A stretch of DNA of 21,802 nucleotides, taken from positions 1 through 21,802 of the forward strand of contig DGIP01000265.1 of NCBI GenBank assembly GCA_002386405.1, written 5' to 3'. Source of the stretch: Stenotrophomonas maltophilia. GTDB taxonomy: Bacteria; Pseudomonadota; Gammaproteobacteria; Xanthomonadales; Xanthomonadaceae. A program made the translations under genes and the position numbers. Numbering within the stretch: the stretch's first letter is position 1; each line of letters opens with the position of its first letter. The notes beneath the pieces were generated by a model. It was not told the DNA's origin and ran no database searches. It saw nothing but the letters and a program-made list of their open reading frames with translations. Positions 1-8,439 of the stretch are shown here, piece by piece.

Positions 1-20
1 CGCCGCAGCCGTACCGCGCG

Positions 21-782
21 CTAGCCGCGCAGCGTCGCGCCGCCGTCCACGTACAGGTCGCTCATGGCGATGTGGCCGGCCTGGTCGGACAGCAGGAACA
101 TCACCGCCTGCGCGATGTCGTTCGGGGTGGCCAGCTTGCGTAACGGAATGCCGGCCTTGTAGGTCACCGGGTTGCCGTCGATGACCTGTTGCGCGCCGTG
201 GTCATCGGCCCACATGCCGGTCTGCATCGGGGTCAGCGTCGACCCCGGCGCCACGATGTTGCAGCGGATGCCGTGCGGTGCCAGTTCCAGGCCCAGGCAG
301 CGGGTGAACATGGTCGCCGCCGCTTTCGACGCCGCATACGCGGCCATGCCATGGCGAGGCACGCCGGCGGCGTTCGAACTCACTGTGACGATGGCACCCT
401 GCCCGCGCGGGGTCATCACCCGCGCCAGCGCACGGCCGAGATGGAAGACGCCATCGGCGTTGACCGCGAACACGTGGTGCCACTGGGCGTCATCGATGCC
501 GGTGACCTCCCCAACCTGCAGCACGCCGGCAACGCTGATGCCGAAGCCGATCGGGCCGAGCGTGGCTTCAATCGCTCCAACCAGTTCGTCAACCGCCGTT
601 GAATCGGTCACGTCCAGTGGCCGCGGGTGCAGGCGCGGATGGGTCGGCAGCGCCGGCGCGGCCAGGTCGGTGGCGACCACCACGCAGCCGCTGTCCAGCA
701 GCTGCTGGACCAGCGCGGCGCCAATGCCACCGCCGGCGCCGGTGACCAGTGCAAGTGTGTTTTCGAATCCCGTCAGCTTCAT
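21..782 (-). CDS. entA: 2,3-dihydro-2,3-dihydroxybenzoate dehydrogenase EntA
   Basis: A 253-residue short-chain dehydrogenase that oxidises 2,3-dihydro-2,3-dihydroxybenzoate to 2,3-dihydroxybenzoate with NAD+, the last step of DHB synthesis in the cytoplasm. The cofactor loop TGAGGGIG is at residues 14-21. The catalytic serine region VTVSS is at 132-136, and Tyr149 and Lys153 lie in YAASK. Stretches typical of EntA rather than generic SDRs are GMAAYAASKAA, GLELAPHGIRCN, PGSTLTPMQ and the C-terminal YVDGGATL. Length matches E. coli EntA (about 248). The ATG overlaps the entF stop in an ATGA, so translation is probably coupled. It is the last operon gene visible; only 20 bases remain before the window edge, so further downstream genes cannot be excluded. 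Context with EntC and EntB makes a non-EntA role unlikely. Confidence 0.93.
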   Translation of the reverse strand: MKLTGFENTLALVTGAGGGIGAALVQQLLDSGCVVVATDLAAPALPTHPRLHPRPLDVTDSTAVDELVGAIEATLGPIGFGISVAGVLQVGEVTGIDDAQWHHVFAVNADGVFHLGRALARVMTPRGQGAIVTVSSNAAGVPRHGMAAYAASKAAATMFTRCLGLELAPHGIRCNIVAPGSTLTPMQTGMWADDHGAQQVIDGNPVTYKAGIPLRKLATPNDIAQAVMFLLSDQAGHIAMSDLYVDGGATLRG

Positions 783-3700
783 GTCCTGTCCTTCCGTTCA
801 AGGCCGTCCCAGTGCTGCAGCCGTGTCGACAGCCATGGCGCCAGCTGCGCCACCGCATCGCGGCCGGTCAACTCGGCATGCAGGAACGGCAGCGGCAGTG
901 CTTCCACTCGCGTTGCGTGCGCCTGCCACAGCGCAGACTGCAGGTGCGGGCGCAGCGCATGGTCATTGCCGGCACGCACGTGCACCAGCGTGCCGTCGAA
1001 GTGGCGATGGTGATGCTCGCGGATCAACCGGTTGGTGCCGGTCACCGCGCGCACCACGCCATCCAGCACGTGCCCGGGCAGGTTGCCCAGCGCGCTGTCG
1101 CTGCGGCGCAGGAACGCCACGATGCGCCCACGGCTGTCCAGCTCCGGGTGGCCCTCCGGGTCGTACCCGGCAATGGCCAACAGCGCACGCAGCGCAGCCA
1201 CCGGATCCGGCTCGGGTTCCGCACGCCAGCATTCGCTGGGATAGGCATCCAGCAGGACCAGCGCGCCGACCTCACGCTGCATCGCCTGCAGCTGCACGGC
1301 GATGGCCTGGGCGATGATGCCGCCCACCGACCAGCCCAGCAGGTGCACCGGGCCCTGCGGGTGCAGCGCGAGGATACGTGCGGCGTAGTCGGCGGCCAGC
1401 GCATCGATCCCCGCAGGCAGCGGCTGTGCAGGGTCGAGTACCGGCGATTGCAGGCCATGCACATCGCGCGCCGGGTACAGCGCACGGCCAAGCTCGCGGT
1501 AGTTCCACGCGATGCCGCCCGCGGGATGGATCACGAACAGCGGCACCCGGCCCGGCTCACCGCGCGCGAGGCTGATCACCGGCGCCAGGCCGTGGTCGGT
1601 GTCCTGCAGCGGGGCGTCCAGTCGTGCTGCCAATCCTGCCACCGTTGGCGTGGCGAACACCGCACCCAGCCCCGGGTCCTGCTGCCAGCGCTGCTGGATC
1701 GCCAGCAGCAGATGCACCGCCGACAACGAATCGCCCCCCAGTGCAAAGAAGTCCGCGTCGGCCGCCGCTGGCGCCGCAAGGCCGAGCACCTGCTGGAACA
1801 GCGCCGCCAGTGCCTGTTCCGTGGGCGTCTGTGCGCTGCGGCCGGCCGCGCGGGTGTCCGGCAGTTGCAACGCGGTACGGTCGAGCTTGCCGTTGGCCGT
1901 CACCGGCCACGCCTGCACCACCACGACAGCGGCCGGCACCATGTACTCCGGCAACTGGGTGCCGAGCACGCCGCGCAGGCTGCCTGCGTCCAGTGCGTCA
2001 CCGGACACGTACGCCACCAGGCGTGCCGGCATGCCCGGGTCCTGGTCGCGCAGCAGCACCTCGGCACGGGCCACGCCGGGCAGGCCGCGCAACACGGATT
2101 CGATCTCCCCCAGCTCGATGCGCAGGCCACGCAGCTTTACCTGATGGTCGCTGCGACCCAGGTATTCCAGCGCCCCGTCATCACGCCAGCGTGCCCGGTC
2201 GCCGGTGCGGTACAGGCGCCCCCCGAGGACGTGTGGATCGTCGAAGAAGCGCTCGGCCGTCAGGTCCTCGCGCCCGAGGTAACCACGCGCGAGCTGCACC
2301 CCACCGAGATACAGGTCGCCGGGCACGCCCGCCGGCAGCGCCCGAAGCCGTGCATCCAGCACGTACAGCCGCGTGTTCCAGACCGGGTGGCCAATCGGCA
2401 CCGGGTCCGAACGGTCCTCGCGGGAAGCCGGCCAATAGCTGACATCCACCGCCGCCTCGGTGGGGCCGTAGAGATTGTGCAGTTCCGCATCGACACGCGC
2501 GTGGAAGCGGTCGCGCAGGCCGGCGTCCAGCGCCTCGCCACTGGTGAACACCTGCTGCAGCGGCAGGCAGCGCAGGTCCGGCACGACCAGCCACGCATCC
2601 AGCATGGACGGCACGAAATGCAGCGTGGTGATGCGTTCGGCCACGATCAACCGGGTCAGCGCCTGCGGGTCGCGGTGCAGGCCGGGCGATGCGATCACCA
2701 GCGTGGCACCGCTGACCAGCGGCAGGAAGAACTCCCACACCGACACATCGAAGGTGGCCGGTGTCTTCTGCAGGATGCGTGCCTCCGGCCCGATCCGGTA
2801 CTGGCTGCGCATCCATTCGAGACGGTTGACGATGGCGCGGTGTTCCACCACGACGCCCTTGGGCTCGCCGGTGGAGCCGGAGGTGTAGATCACGTAGGCC
2901 GCGTCACCCGGCTGCACGCCATCGGGGAGCGCCACATCGCTGCGGGTTGCCCACTGCGGCGGCGACAACACCGGCGCGCCCGCGAAACGCTGTGCGTCAC
3001 CTGCCTCGGCCAGCACGCACTGTGGCTGCGCCGATGCTAGGATCCTGTGCAGCCGCGCATCCGGATGGTCCAGGTCCACCGGCAGGTACGCGCCGCCTGC
3101 GCGCACCACCGCCACCAGCGCGATCACCAGCGACAACGAACGCGGCAGCGCCACCACCACGCGTGACTCGCGGGTGACGCCCCGTGCCTGGAGCTGCAGC
3201 GCGAGCGCCCGGCTGCGCTGTTCCAGCGCCGCGTAGCTCAATGCCTCGCCTTCAAACACCAGTGCGGTTGCGTCCGGTGAATCGGCCAGCCGCAGGTTCA
3301 GCAGCGCGGCCAGCGACACATCGGCAACCGCATGCTGCGTGGCATTGACCGTGTGCAGCCAGTGCTGCGCTTCGCCAGGCGTGCACAGCGCAACGTCTGC
3401 CAGCAGGCCACCGCGTGCCTCCACGTCGAGCGCGGCCGACACGAAATGCAGCAGCCGTCGGCCATGCGCCGTGATCGCCGATGGCGTGTACTGCTGCGAG
3501 TTGGCCTCGATCTCCAGCGCCAGCGACGTCAGTGCATCCCCGCGGAACCCGAAGGTGATGTCGTCCACGGGTCCGGTGCACAGCACCTCCAGCCGCGCCG
3601 TGACCCCCTGCCACGGCAGCGGCCGGTAGAACGGCTGCACGTTCACCAGAGGCCCGTGCAGCCGATGCTGCTGGCCGCCCCAGCCCAGGTCGCGGCGGAT

Positions 3701-4699
3701 CTGCTCGCCGCGGTAGCGGCCATGCCGGCGGCCCCGCACCAGCGCCCGCGCGGTATCGCGCACCCTGGCCTCCACGGTTTCATCGGCTTGTGCAGACACG
3801 CGCAGCGGCAGCACGTTCATCACCATCGCCGGCACCCGTGCCGACGGGCTGCCCAGCCGCCCCATGTAGGGCACGCCGACAGTCACCGCATCGCTCGCGG
3901 TCACCCGCCGGCAGTACTCTGCAGTCAACGTGGTGAGCAGGTCCGGCCACGGCTGGCCCATGGCCTGCGCGGCGGCCAGCAGCTGTTCGCGCAGCGGCGC
4001 GTTGATGGATACGGTCAGGCGCAGCGCATCGGCCGCTGCCACTGCCAGGCCACCGCCCACCCCCTCTGCGGGTGCCGCGTCCTGCATGTAGGCCTGCCAG
4101 TAGCCCGCATCGGCCACGCGGCGCTCGCCGACGCGGTACTGCGCGTCTTCGTCCAGCACCGGCCGCAGCGGCTGCAGGGCATCGGTGGTGTCGCCGGCAT
4201 ACAGCGCACACACCCGGGCACTGAACAGCGCCATGCCATAGCCATCAGTGGCCAGGTGATGTACCCGCAGGTACCACGCGAAATGCTGCGGCCCGAGCAC
4301 GAACAGGCGTTGCTGGGCCAGCCGGTCGCGACCGGGGTCGACCGCCTGCAGGCGATCGGCCTGCATCGCCTCGCGCGCCGCGTGCAGCGGGTCGGCGTGG
4401 TCAGACAGATCCACCACCTGCACGCCCGGAACGTGGCTGGGGTCCAGCCACTGCTGCGGCACGCCCGCTTCGTCTTCGGCCACGCGCAGGCACAGCGCCT
4501 CGGCTTCAGCGGCGGCCGCATCGGCGGCCGCGCGGAAGCGGGCGACATCCAGCGCGCCCTCGAACCACACGACGTGCGCGGTATTGAATGTCGCGGGCGC
4601 AGGCGACAGGCGCTGCGCGTACCACAGCCCCGTCTGCGCTTCGCTCAGCGGCGACCGCTGCTGCACTGCGACCGTCGCGCTGGCCACCTGCGCGCTCAT
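779..4699 (-). CDS. entF: EntF-type nonribosomal peptide synthetase (C-A-PCP-TE), predicted serine-activating
   Basis: A 1306-residue synthetase (E. coli EntF is about 1293) that joins DHB from the aryl carrier protein to an amino acid and releases the product. Domains in order: condensation, with HHLATDG at 147-153; adenylation about 465-945, with TSGSTGEPKG at 606-615, FDVSVWEF at 650-657 and NLYGPTEAA at 742-750; carrier protein, with the phosphopantetheine Ser991 in LGGDSL; thioesterase, with Ser1124 in GWSVGG, Asp1151 and His1274. The ten pocket residues read D651 V652 W655 H694 F718 S720 L743 V751 D752 K938, i.e. DVWHFSLVDK, which I recall as the E. coli EntF serine code. The start was set at 4699 because that ATG overlaps the carrier-protein stop in ATGA; the reading frame is open 15 codons further upstream. 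No epimerisation or second module is present. Product: DHB-serine, cyclic trimer or linear forms. Confidence 0.93.
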   Translation of the reverse strand: MSAQVASATVAVQQRSPLSEAQTGLWYAQRLSPAPATFNTAHVVWFEGALDVARFRAAADAAAAEAEALCLRVAEDEAGVPQQWLDPSHVPGVQVVDLSDHADPLHAAREAMQADRLQAVDPGRDRLAQQRLFVLGPQHFAWYLRVHHLATDGYGMALFSARVCALYAGDTTDALQPLRPVLDEDAQYRVGERRVADAGYWQAYMQDAAPAEGVGGGLAVAAADALRLTVSINAPLREQLLAAAQAMGQPWPDLLTTLTAEYCRRVTASDAVTVGVPYMGRLGSPSARVPAMVMNVLPLRVSAQADETVEARVRDTARALVRGRRHGRYRGEQIRRDLGWGGQQHRLHGPLVNVQPFYRPLPWQGVTARLEVLCTGPVDDITFGFRGDALTSLALEIEANSQQYTPSAITAHGRRLLHFVSAALDVEARGGLLADVALCTPGEAQHWLHTVNATQHAVADVSLAALLNLRLADSPDATALVFEGEALSYAALEQRSRALALQLQARGVTRESRVVVALPRSLSLVIALVAVVRAGGAYLPVDLDHPDARLHRILASAQPQCVLAEAGDAQRFAGAPVLSPPQWATRSDVALPDGVQPGDAAYVIYTSGSTGEPKGVVVEHRAIVNRLEWMRSQYRIGPEARILQKTPATFDVSVWEFFLPLVSGATLVIASPGLHRDPQALTRLIVAERITTLHFVPSMLDAWLVVPDLRCLPLQQVFTSGEALDAGLRDRFHARVDAELHNLYGPTEAAVDVSYWPASREDRSDPVPIGHPVWNTRLYVLDARLRALPAGVPGDLYLGGVQLARGYLGREDLTAERFFDDPHVLGGRLYRTGDRARWRDDGALEYLGRSDHQVKLRGLRIELGEIESVLRGLPGVARAEVLLRDQDPGMPARLVAYVSGDALDAGSLRGVLGTQLPEYMVPAAVVVVQAWPVTANGKLDRTALQLPDTRAAGRSAQTPTEQALAALFQQVLGLAAPAAADADFFALGGDSLSAVHLLLAIQQRWQQDPGLGAVFATPTVAGLAARLDAPLQDTDHGLAPVISLARGEPGRVPLFVIHPAGGIAWNYRELGRALYPARDVHGLQSPVLDPAQPLPAGIDALAADYAARILALHPQGPVHLLGWSVGGIIAQAIAVQLQAMQREVGALVLLDAYPSECWRAEPEPDPVAALRALLAIAGYDPEGHPELDSRGRIVAFLRRSDSALGNLPGHVLDGVVRAVTGTNRLIREHHHRHFDGTLVHVRAGNDHALRPHLQSALWQAHATRVEALPLPFLHAELTGRDAVAQLAPWLSTRLQHWDGLERKDRT

Positions 4700-4962
4700 G
4701 CCCCGGCGCTGGCCCGGGCCTGCAGCTGCTGCACCACCTGCCACCAGCCGGCCAGTGTGGTGTGCTCGGCCAGGTGGCCGAACTCCAGGGCGATGCCGGT
4801 GTTGCTCCAGGCGAGCACCAGCCCCAGCACCCGCATCGAATCCAGGCCCAGGTCCATCAGGTGGTCGTCATTGCCGACCGCTTCCGGGACTTCGCCGAGC
4901 ATGCCGGCCACGTCGGCGCGCATGCGTTCCAGGGTCAGGGGTGCGGTGAGGGTGTCATTCAT
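4696..4962 (-). CDS. entB': Stand-alone aryl carrier protein (EntB')
   Basis: An 88-residue single carrier domain. The phosphopantetheine attachment site is Ser42 in LGLDSMRVL, following the usual acidic NDDHLMDLG. It would carry the DHB acyl group, loaded by EntE, and present it to the EntF condensation domain. In E. coli this domain is the C-terminal third of EntB; here it is a separate gene immediately after the isochorismatase gene. Its ATG overlaps the entB stop and its stop overlaps the entF start, both as ATGA. It must be activated by a phosphopantetheinyl transferase that is not in this window. The symbol follows the entB/entB' naming I know for S. maltophilia. Confidence 0.9.
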   Translation of the reverse strand: MNDTLTAPLTLERMRADVAGMLGEVPEAVGNDDHLMDLGLDSMRVLGLVLAWSNTGIALEFGHLAEHTTLAGWWQVVQQLQARASAGA

Positions 4963-5594
4963 GCCAAGCGCTCCAGCAGCTGGTCGGTGGTCATCGGCAC
5001 GCCGCAGGTGCGGGCGATCCAGTGCAGCGCGTGGTCATGGTCGGCGCGAGAGAAGTCGGCCACCGCGTCGGCCGCGATGAACGCTTCGATATCGCGCTGG
5101 AACGCTTCGGCCACGGTGGCGGTGCAGCCGATGTGCGCGTACACGCCAGTGACCAGCAGCTGGTCGCGGCCGCGCGCGCGCATCATCGTCTCCAGGTTGC
5201 TGCGCTGGAAGGCGCTGTAGCGGTGCTTGACCAGCACGTGGTCGCCATCGGCAGGTGCCAGTGCATCGATGATCGCCTCGTGTTCGCGGATCGCCTGCAT
5301 GCCTGGCCCCCACAGGTCCGCCTGCAGGCCGCGGTCACGCCGGTCCTGGTTGCCGCGCTGGGCGGTGTAGAACACCGGTATGCCCTGCACCCGGCACTGC
5401 GCGACCAGCCGGACCATGTTGGCGGTCGCCGGGGCCAGCGGCGCGGTGTCGGCGCCGAAGGCGGCCAGGAAGTAGCGCTGCATGTCGTGCACCAGCAGCG
5501 CGATGCGCCCGGCGTCTGGCTGCCATGGGCCGCGCGGCGCCGGCAGTTCGGCCGCCGTGGGCAGCGCGTAGGTGGGAATGGTGGGCAGCGCCAT
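4959..5594 (-). CDS. entB: Isochorismatase EntB (isochorismate lyase domain only)
   Basis: A 211-residue isochorismatase that hydrolyses the enol-ether of isochorismate to give 2,3-dihydro-2,3-dihydroxybenzoate and pyruvate. It is collinear with the N-terminal domain of E. coli EntB from the start ([12 protein letters not shown]) through HDMQRYF (Asp37), YTAQ, LWGPG, LVKHRYSAF (Lys123) and GVYAHIGC at 150-157. Gly156 sits where related cysteine hydrolases have the nucleophilic Cys, as expected for isochorismatases. There is no carrier domain at the C-terminus; that function is in the next gene. The frame is open 52 codons upstream, but the family N-terminus and the TGATG overlap with the entE stop favour 5594 as the start. 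Confidence 0.93.
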   Translation of the reverse strand: MALPTIPTYALPTAAELPAPRGPWQPDAGRIALLVHDMQRYFLAAFGADTAPLAPATANMVRLVAQCRVQGIPVFYTAQRGNQDRRDRGLQADLWGPGMQAIREHEAIIDALAPADGDHVLVKHRYSAFQRSNLETMMRARGRDQLLVTGVYAHIGCTATVAEAFQRDIEAFIAADAVADFSRADHDHALHWIARTCGVPMTTDQLLERLA

Positions 5595-7246
5595 CAGCGC
5601 GGTTCTCCTGTCTGTTCGATATGGCGCGCGCGCAGCTGCGCACGTAGTTCGCGGCGGCTGATCTTGCCCACCGCGGTGGTGCCGAAGGCGTCCACGAACA
5701 CCACCTGGTCGGGCACCTTGAAAGCCGCAAGGCCGCGGCTGCGCACCCACGCCTTCAGGCTGGCGGCGGTCGGGCGCTCGCCGCGCGTGATGACGAACGC
5801 ACAGCTGCGCTCGCCCAGGTACGGATCGGGCATGGACACCACGGCGGCGTCGAAGACGCTGGCGTGGGCCAGCAGGTGGTCTTCGATTTCCTCGGCAGAG
5901 ATCTTTTCGCCTGCGCGGTTGATGTGGTCGCCGGCGCGGCCCTGCACCACCAGGTAACCGCCCGGCAGCTGCTGCACCATGTCGCCAGTGCGATAGAAGC
6001 CATCCTCGGTGAACGACCGCGCATTCGCGCCGGGATCATTGTGGTAGCCGCGGATCGTGTACGGACCGCGCGTCAGCAGGTGGCCCACCTCGCCCGCTGC
6101 GACCGGGTTGCCGTGGTCGTCGACCACCAGCACTTCATCGTCGGGCGAGATCGGGCGGCCCTGGGTGTTCAGCACGCACGCCGGCGCATCGTGCAGGCGG
6201 GTGTAGTTGACCAGGCCTTCGGCCATGCCGAACACCTGCTGCAGCTTGCAGCCCAGCCCGTCGATGACGCGGCGCGCGGCTTCCGGTACCAGCTTGGCCC
6301 CGCCGACCTGCAGCACCTGCAGGCTGGACAGGTCATGCGCGGTAGTGGCCGCGGCCTGTGCCCACAGCAGCGCCAGCGGCGGCACCAGGCCCACGCAGGT
6401 CACCCGCTCGCGCGCGATCAGCGGGAACGCGGTGTCCGGGCCCCCGCCGGGGCTGAGCACCACCCGCGCCCCGGCGTACAGCGCGCCGAAGAAGCCCGGC
6501 GAACTCATCGGGAAGTTATGCGCCGCCGGCAGCGCCACCAGGTACACGCTGTCGCGCCCAATGGCGCAGATCGCGTTGCTCGCGCGGAACGAGTACAGGT
6601 AGTCGTCGTGGGTGCGCGGAATCAGTTTGGACAGGCCGGTGCTGCCGCCGGAGAGCTGCAGGAACGCGACCGACTGCGGGTCGGGATCCGGCGGCAGCGC
6701 GTCGGCGTCGCCGGCCAGCTCTTCAACGGCGGCGAACTCCGCGGCGTCGCCGACGATGAACACGTGGCGCAACCCTGGAATGAACGCCTGCAGCTCACGT
6801 GCCAGTGTCCGGTAGTCGAAGGCTTCATACGACGAGGCGGCAATGTACGCGCTGGCTTCGGCCGTGCGCACCACGTGCGATATCTCGGTCAGGCGATGGG
6901 CCGGCAGTGCATACACCGGGATCAGCCCGGCGCGGAACAGCCCGCAGACCACGCTGACGAAGTCGACCGTGTTGCCCAGCTGCACCACCACCCGGTCACC
7001 CGGCGCCAGCCCGGCGGCCAGCAGGCCAGCACCGATGCGCCCGGCCTCCTGCCACAACTGTGCATAGGTCAGGCGGGTCTCGCCGCCGACCACGGCCACC
7101 TCGTCGGCGAACTGCGTGGCCCGCTCGCGCAGGAAACCGGGGAATGTTTCGCCACGCCAGTAACCAGCGGCGCGGTAGCGCGCGACCAGTGCCGGCGGCC
7201 AGGCCTGGCGCAGCGGCACCCGCGCGGGGGCAACGACGTGGTTCAT
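5594..7246 (-). CDS. entE: 2,3-dihydroxybenzoate-AMP ligase EntE
   Basis: A 550-residue stand-alone adenylating enzyme that activates 2,3-dihydroxybenzoate with ATP and transfers it to the aryl carrier protein. Visible motifs, numbered from the 7246 start: phosphate loop SGGSTGLSK at 199-207, aryl-pocket segment [10 protein letters not shown] at 242-251, VGGAK at 314-318, [13 protein letters not shown] at 339-351, the hinge region [14 protein letters not shown] and catalytic Lys528 in GKIS. The middle and C-terminal parts align closely with E. coli EntE. One pocket residue differs: Phe245 replaces the Tyr (Tyr236 in DhbE numbering) usual in DHB enzymes. The start at 7246 was chosen because it overlaps the entC stop as TGATG; an ATG at 7258, four codons upstream, is possible, and GGAAGG just upstream could serve only the 7246 start. 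Confidence 0.92.
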   Translation of the reverse strand: MNHVVAPARVPLRQAWPPALVARYRAAGYWRGETFPGFLRERATQFADEVAVVGGETRLTYAQLWQEAGRIGAGLLAAGLAPGDRVVVQLGNTVDFVSVVCGLFRAGLIPVYALPAHRLTEISHVVRTAEASAYIAASSYEAFDYRTLARELQAFIPGLRHVFIVGDAAEFAAVEELAGDADALPPDPDPQSVAFLQLSGGSTGLSKLIPRTHDDYLYSFRASNAICAIGRDSVYLVALPAAHNFPMSSPGFFGALYAGARVVLSPGGGPDTAFPLIARERVTCVGLVPPLALLWAQAAATTAHDLSSLQVLQVGGAKLVPEAARRVIDGLGCKLQQVFGMAEGLVNYTRLHDAPACVLNTQGRPISPDDEVLVVDDHGNPVAAGEVGHLLTRGPYTIRGYHNDPGANARSFTEDGFYRTGDMVQQLPGGYLVVQGRAGDHINRAGEKISAEEIEDHLLAHASVFDAAVVSMPDPYLGERSCAFVITRGERPTAASLKAWVRSRGLAAFKVPDQVVFVDAFGTTAVGKISRRELRAQLRARHIEQTGEPR

Positions 7247-8439
7247 CAGAGCGTCCATCCTTCCATCCGTGGGGCAGCGTCCGCGCCAAGCGCGGCCAAC
7301 AGTGCCCCGAATTTCACGCCGGTCTCGGCCACTTCCGATGCCGGATCCGACCCCGCGACGATGCCGGCGCCGGCATGGATGCGGGCCTGGTGGCCCTGCA
7401 CGCGCGCGCAGCGGATCGCCACGTACCAGTCGCCATCGCCATGCGCATCCATCCAGCCCACCGCGCCCGCGTAGAAGCCGCGCTGCACCGGCTCAAGCCG
7501 GCGGATGGTGTCCAGCGCCAGTGCGGTGGGTGTACCGCACACGGCCGGCGTGGGATGCAGCGCGGCCAGCAGCGTGGCCACCGTGGTGGACGGATCGCGC
7601 AGGCGCGCTTCGATGCGCGTGCCGAGGTGCCACAACGTGGTGGTGGCATGCAGGGTCGGCTGCGGCGCCGCATCGATCCGGTCGCAATACGGCTGCAGTG
7701 CTGCCACGATCGCCTCGACCACATAGCGGTGTTCGTCGTGGTCCTTGGCCGAGCCCAGCAGCTCGCGGGCTGCCTGTGCGTCTTCATCCGGATCCGCGCG
7801 ACGCCGGGCCGAGCCTGCCAACGGGTGGGAGGACACCTGCCGGCCGCGACGTGACAGCAGCAGCTCCGGGCTGGCACCGACCAGCCAAGCCGGCGCATCG
7901 CTGGCCGCCACCGGCAGCGGACACAGGTAAGTGACCGCCTCCGGATCCTGGCCCAGGCGTGCCACCAACGCGCGCGGATCGATCGCCGCGCGGCTGTGCA
8001 CGCGCAGCGTGCGGGCCAGCACCACTTTCTTCAGCGCGCCATCGCCATCGCGCAGGCCTGCCAGTGCCTGCCGCACCGCGTCCGCATACCGTGCAGCACT
8101 CGGCTCGGCATGGATGTCGCCGTTGAATGGAAGCGCCGGCCTCACGGCTTCCAGCGCACCCTGCGCCAATGCCGCGGGCTGGTACAGCGCATCGTCACCC
8201 TCGGGATCAAACGGCAGCACGCCCACCAGCAGCGCCGGTGCGCGGGATTCGCGCGCAAAGAAGGCCTGCACGCGGGCATCCAGCGTCGCGGTGCCGCCGG
8301 CCGGGAGCGCAGCGTGGCAGCCACGCGCATCCAGCGTGCGCCCGGGCAGGCGCAGCAGGAACTGTTCCGCTGCTTCGCCGGCGCCGGGATCGCCCGCCAG
8401 CGCGACGCTGTCGTTGACCGTGCGCAGTGCATCGTTCAT
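7246..8439 (-). CDS. entC: Isochorismate synthase EntC
   Basis: A 397-residue member of the chorismate-binding family, converting chorismate to isochorismate in the first committed step. Family features: KKVVLAR at 137-143, with the lysine expected as general base; GASPELLLS at 188-196; [10 protein letters not shown] at 204-213; the helix HDEHRYVVE at 234-242; [10 protein letters not shown] at 295-304; and the metal-binding C-terminal stretch [17 protein letters not shown] at 357-373. Length agrees with E. coli EntC (391). The frame is open far upstream of 8439, but that would run through the exporter gene; the ATG at 8439 overlaps the exporter stop as ATGA. Salicylate synthases share the fold, but neighbouring entB and entA indicate the DHB branch. 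Confidence 0.93.
   Translation of the reverse strand: MNDALRTVNDSVALAGDPGAGEAAEQFLLRLPGRTLDARGCHAALPAGGTATLDARVQAFFARESRAPALLVGVLPFDPEGDDALYQPAALAQGALEAVRPALPFNGDIHAEPSAARYADAVRQALAGLRDGDGALKKVVLARTLRVHSRAAIDPRALVARLGQDPEAVTYLCPLPVAASDAPAWLVGASPELLLSRRGRQVSSHPLAGSARRRADPDEDAQAARELLGSAKDHDEHRYVVEAIVAALQPYCDRIDAAPQPTLHATTTLWHLGTRIEARLRDPSTTVATLLAALHPTPAVCGTPTALALDTIRRLEPVQRGFYAGAVGWMDAHGDGDWYVAIRCARVQGHQARIHAGAGIVAGSDPASEVAETGVKFGALLAALGADAAPRMEGWTL

Noticed and set aside
749..3040. 763-codon plus-strand frame opposite entF
   Set aside because: The composition is shadow-like (rich in Arg, Gln, His), it has no motif, and it is fully covered by the EntF thioesterase, carrier and adenylation regions.
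3332..5080. 582-codon plus-strand frame opposite entF, entB' and entB
   Set aside because: Same reasons: antisense to conserved domains and no recognised family.
4959..5750. EntB frame extended by 52 codons
   Set aside because: The extension overlaps the conserved C-terminus of EntE; family alignment starts at [12 protein letters not shown].
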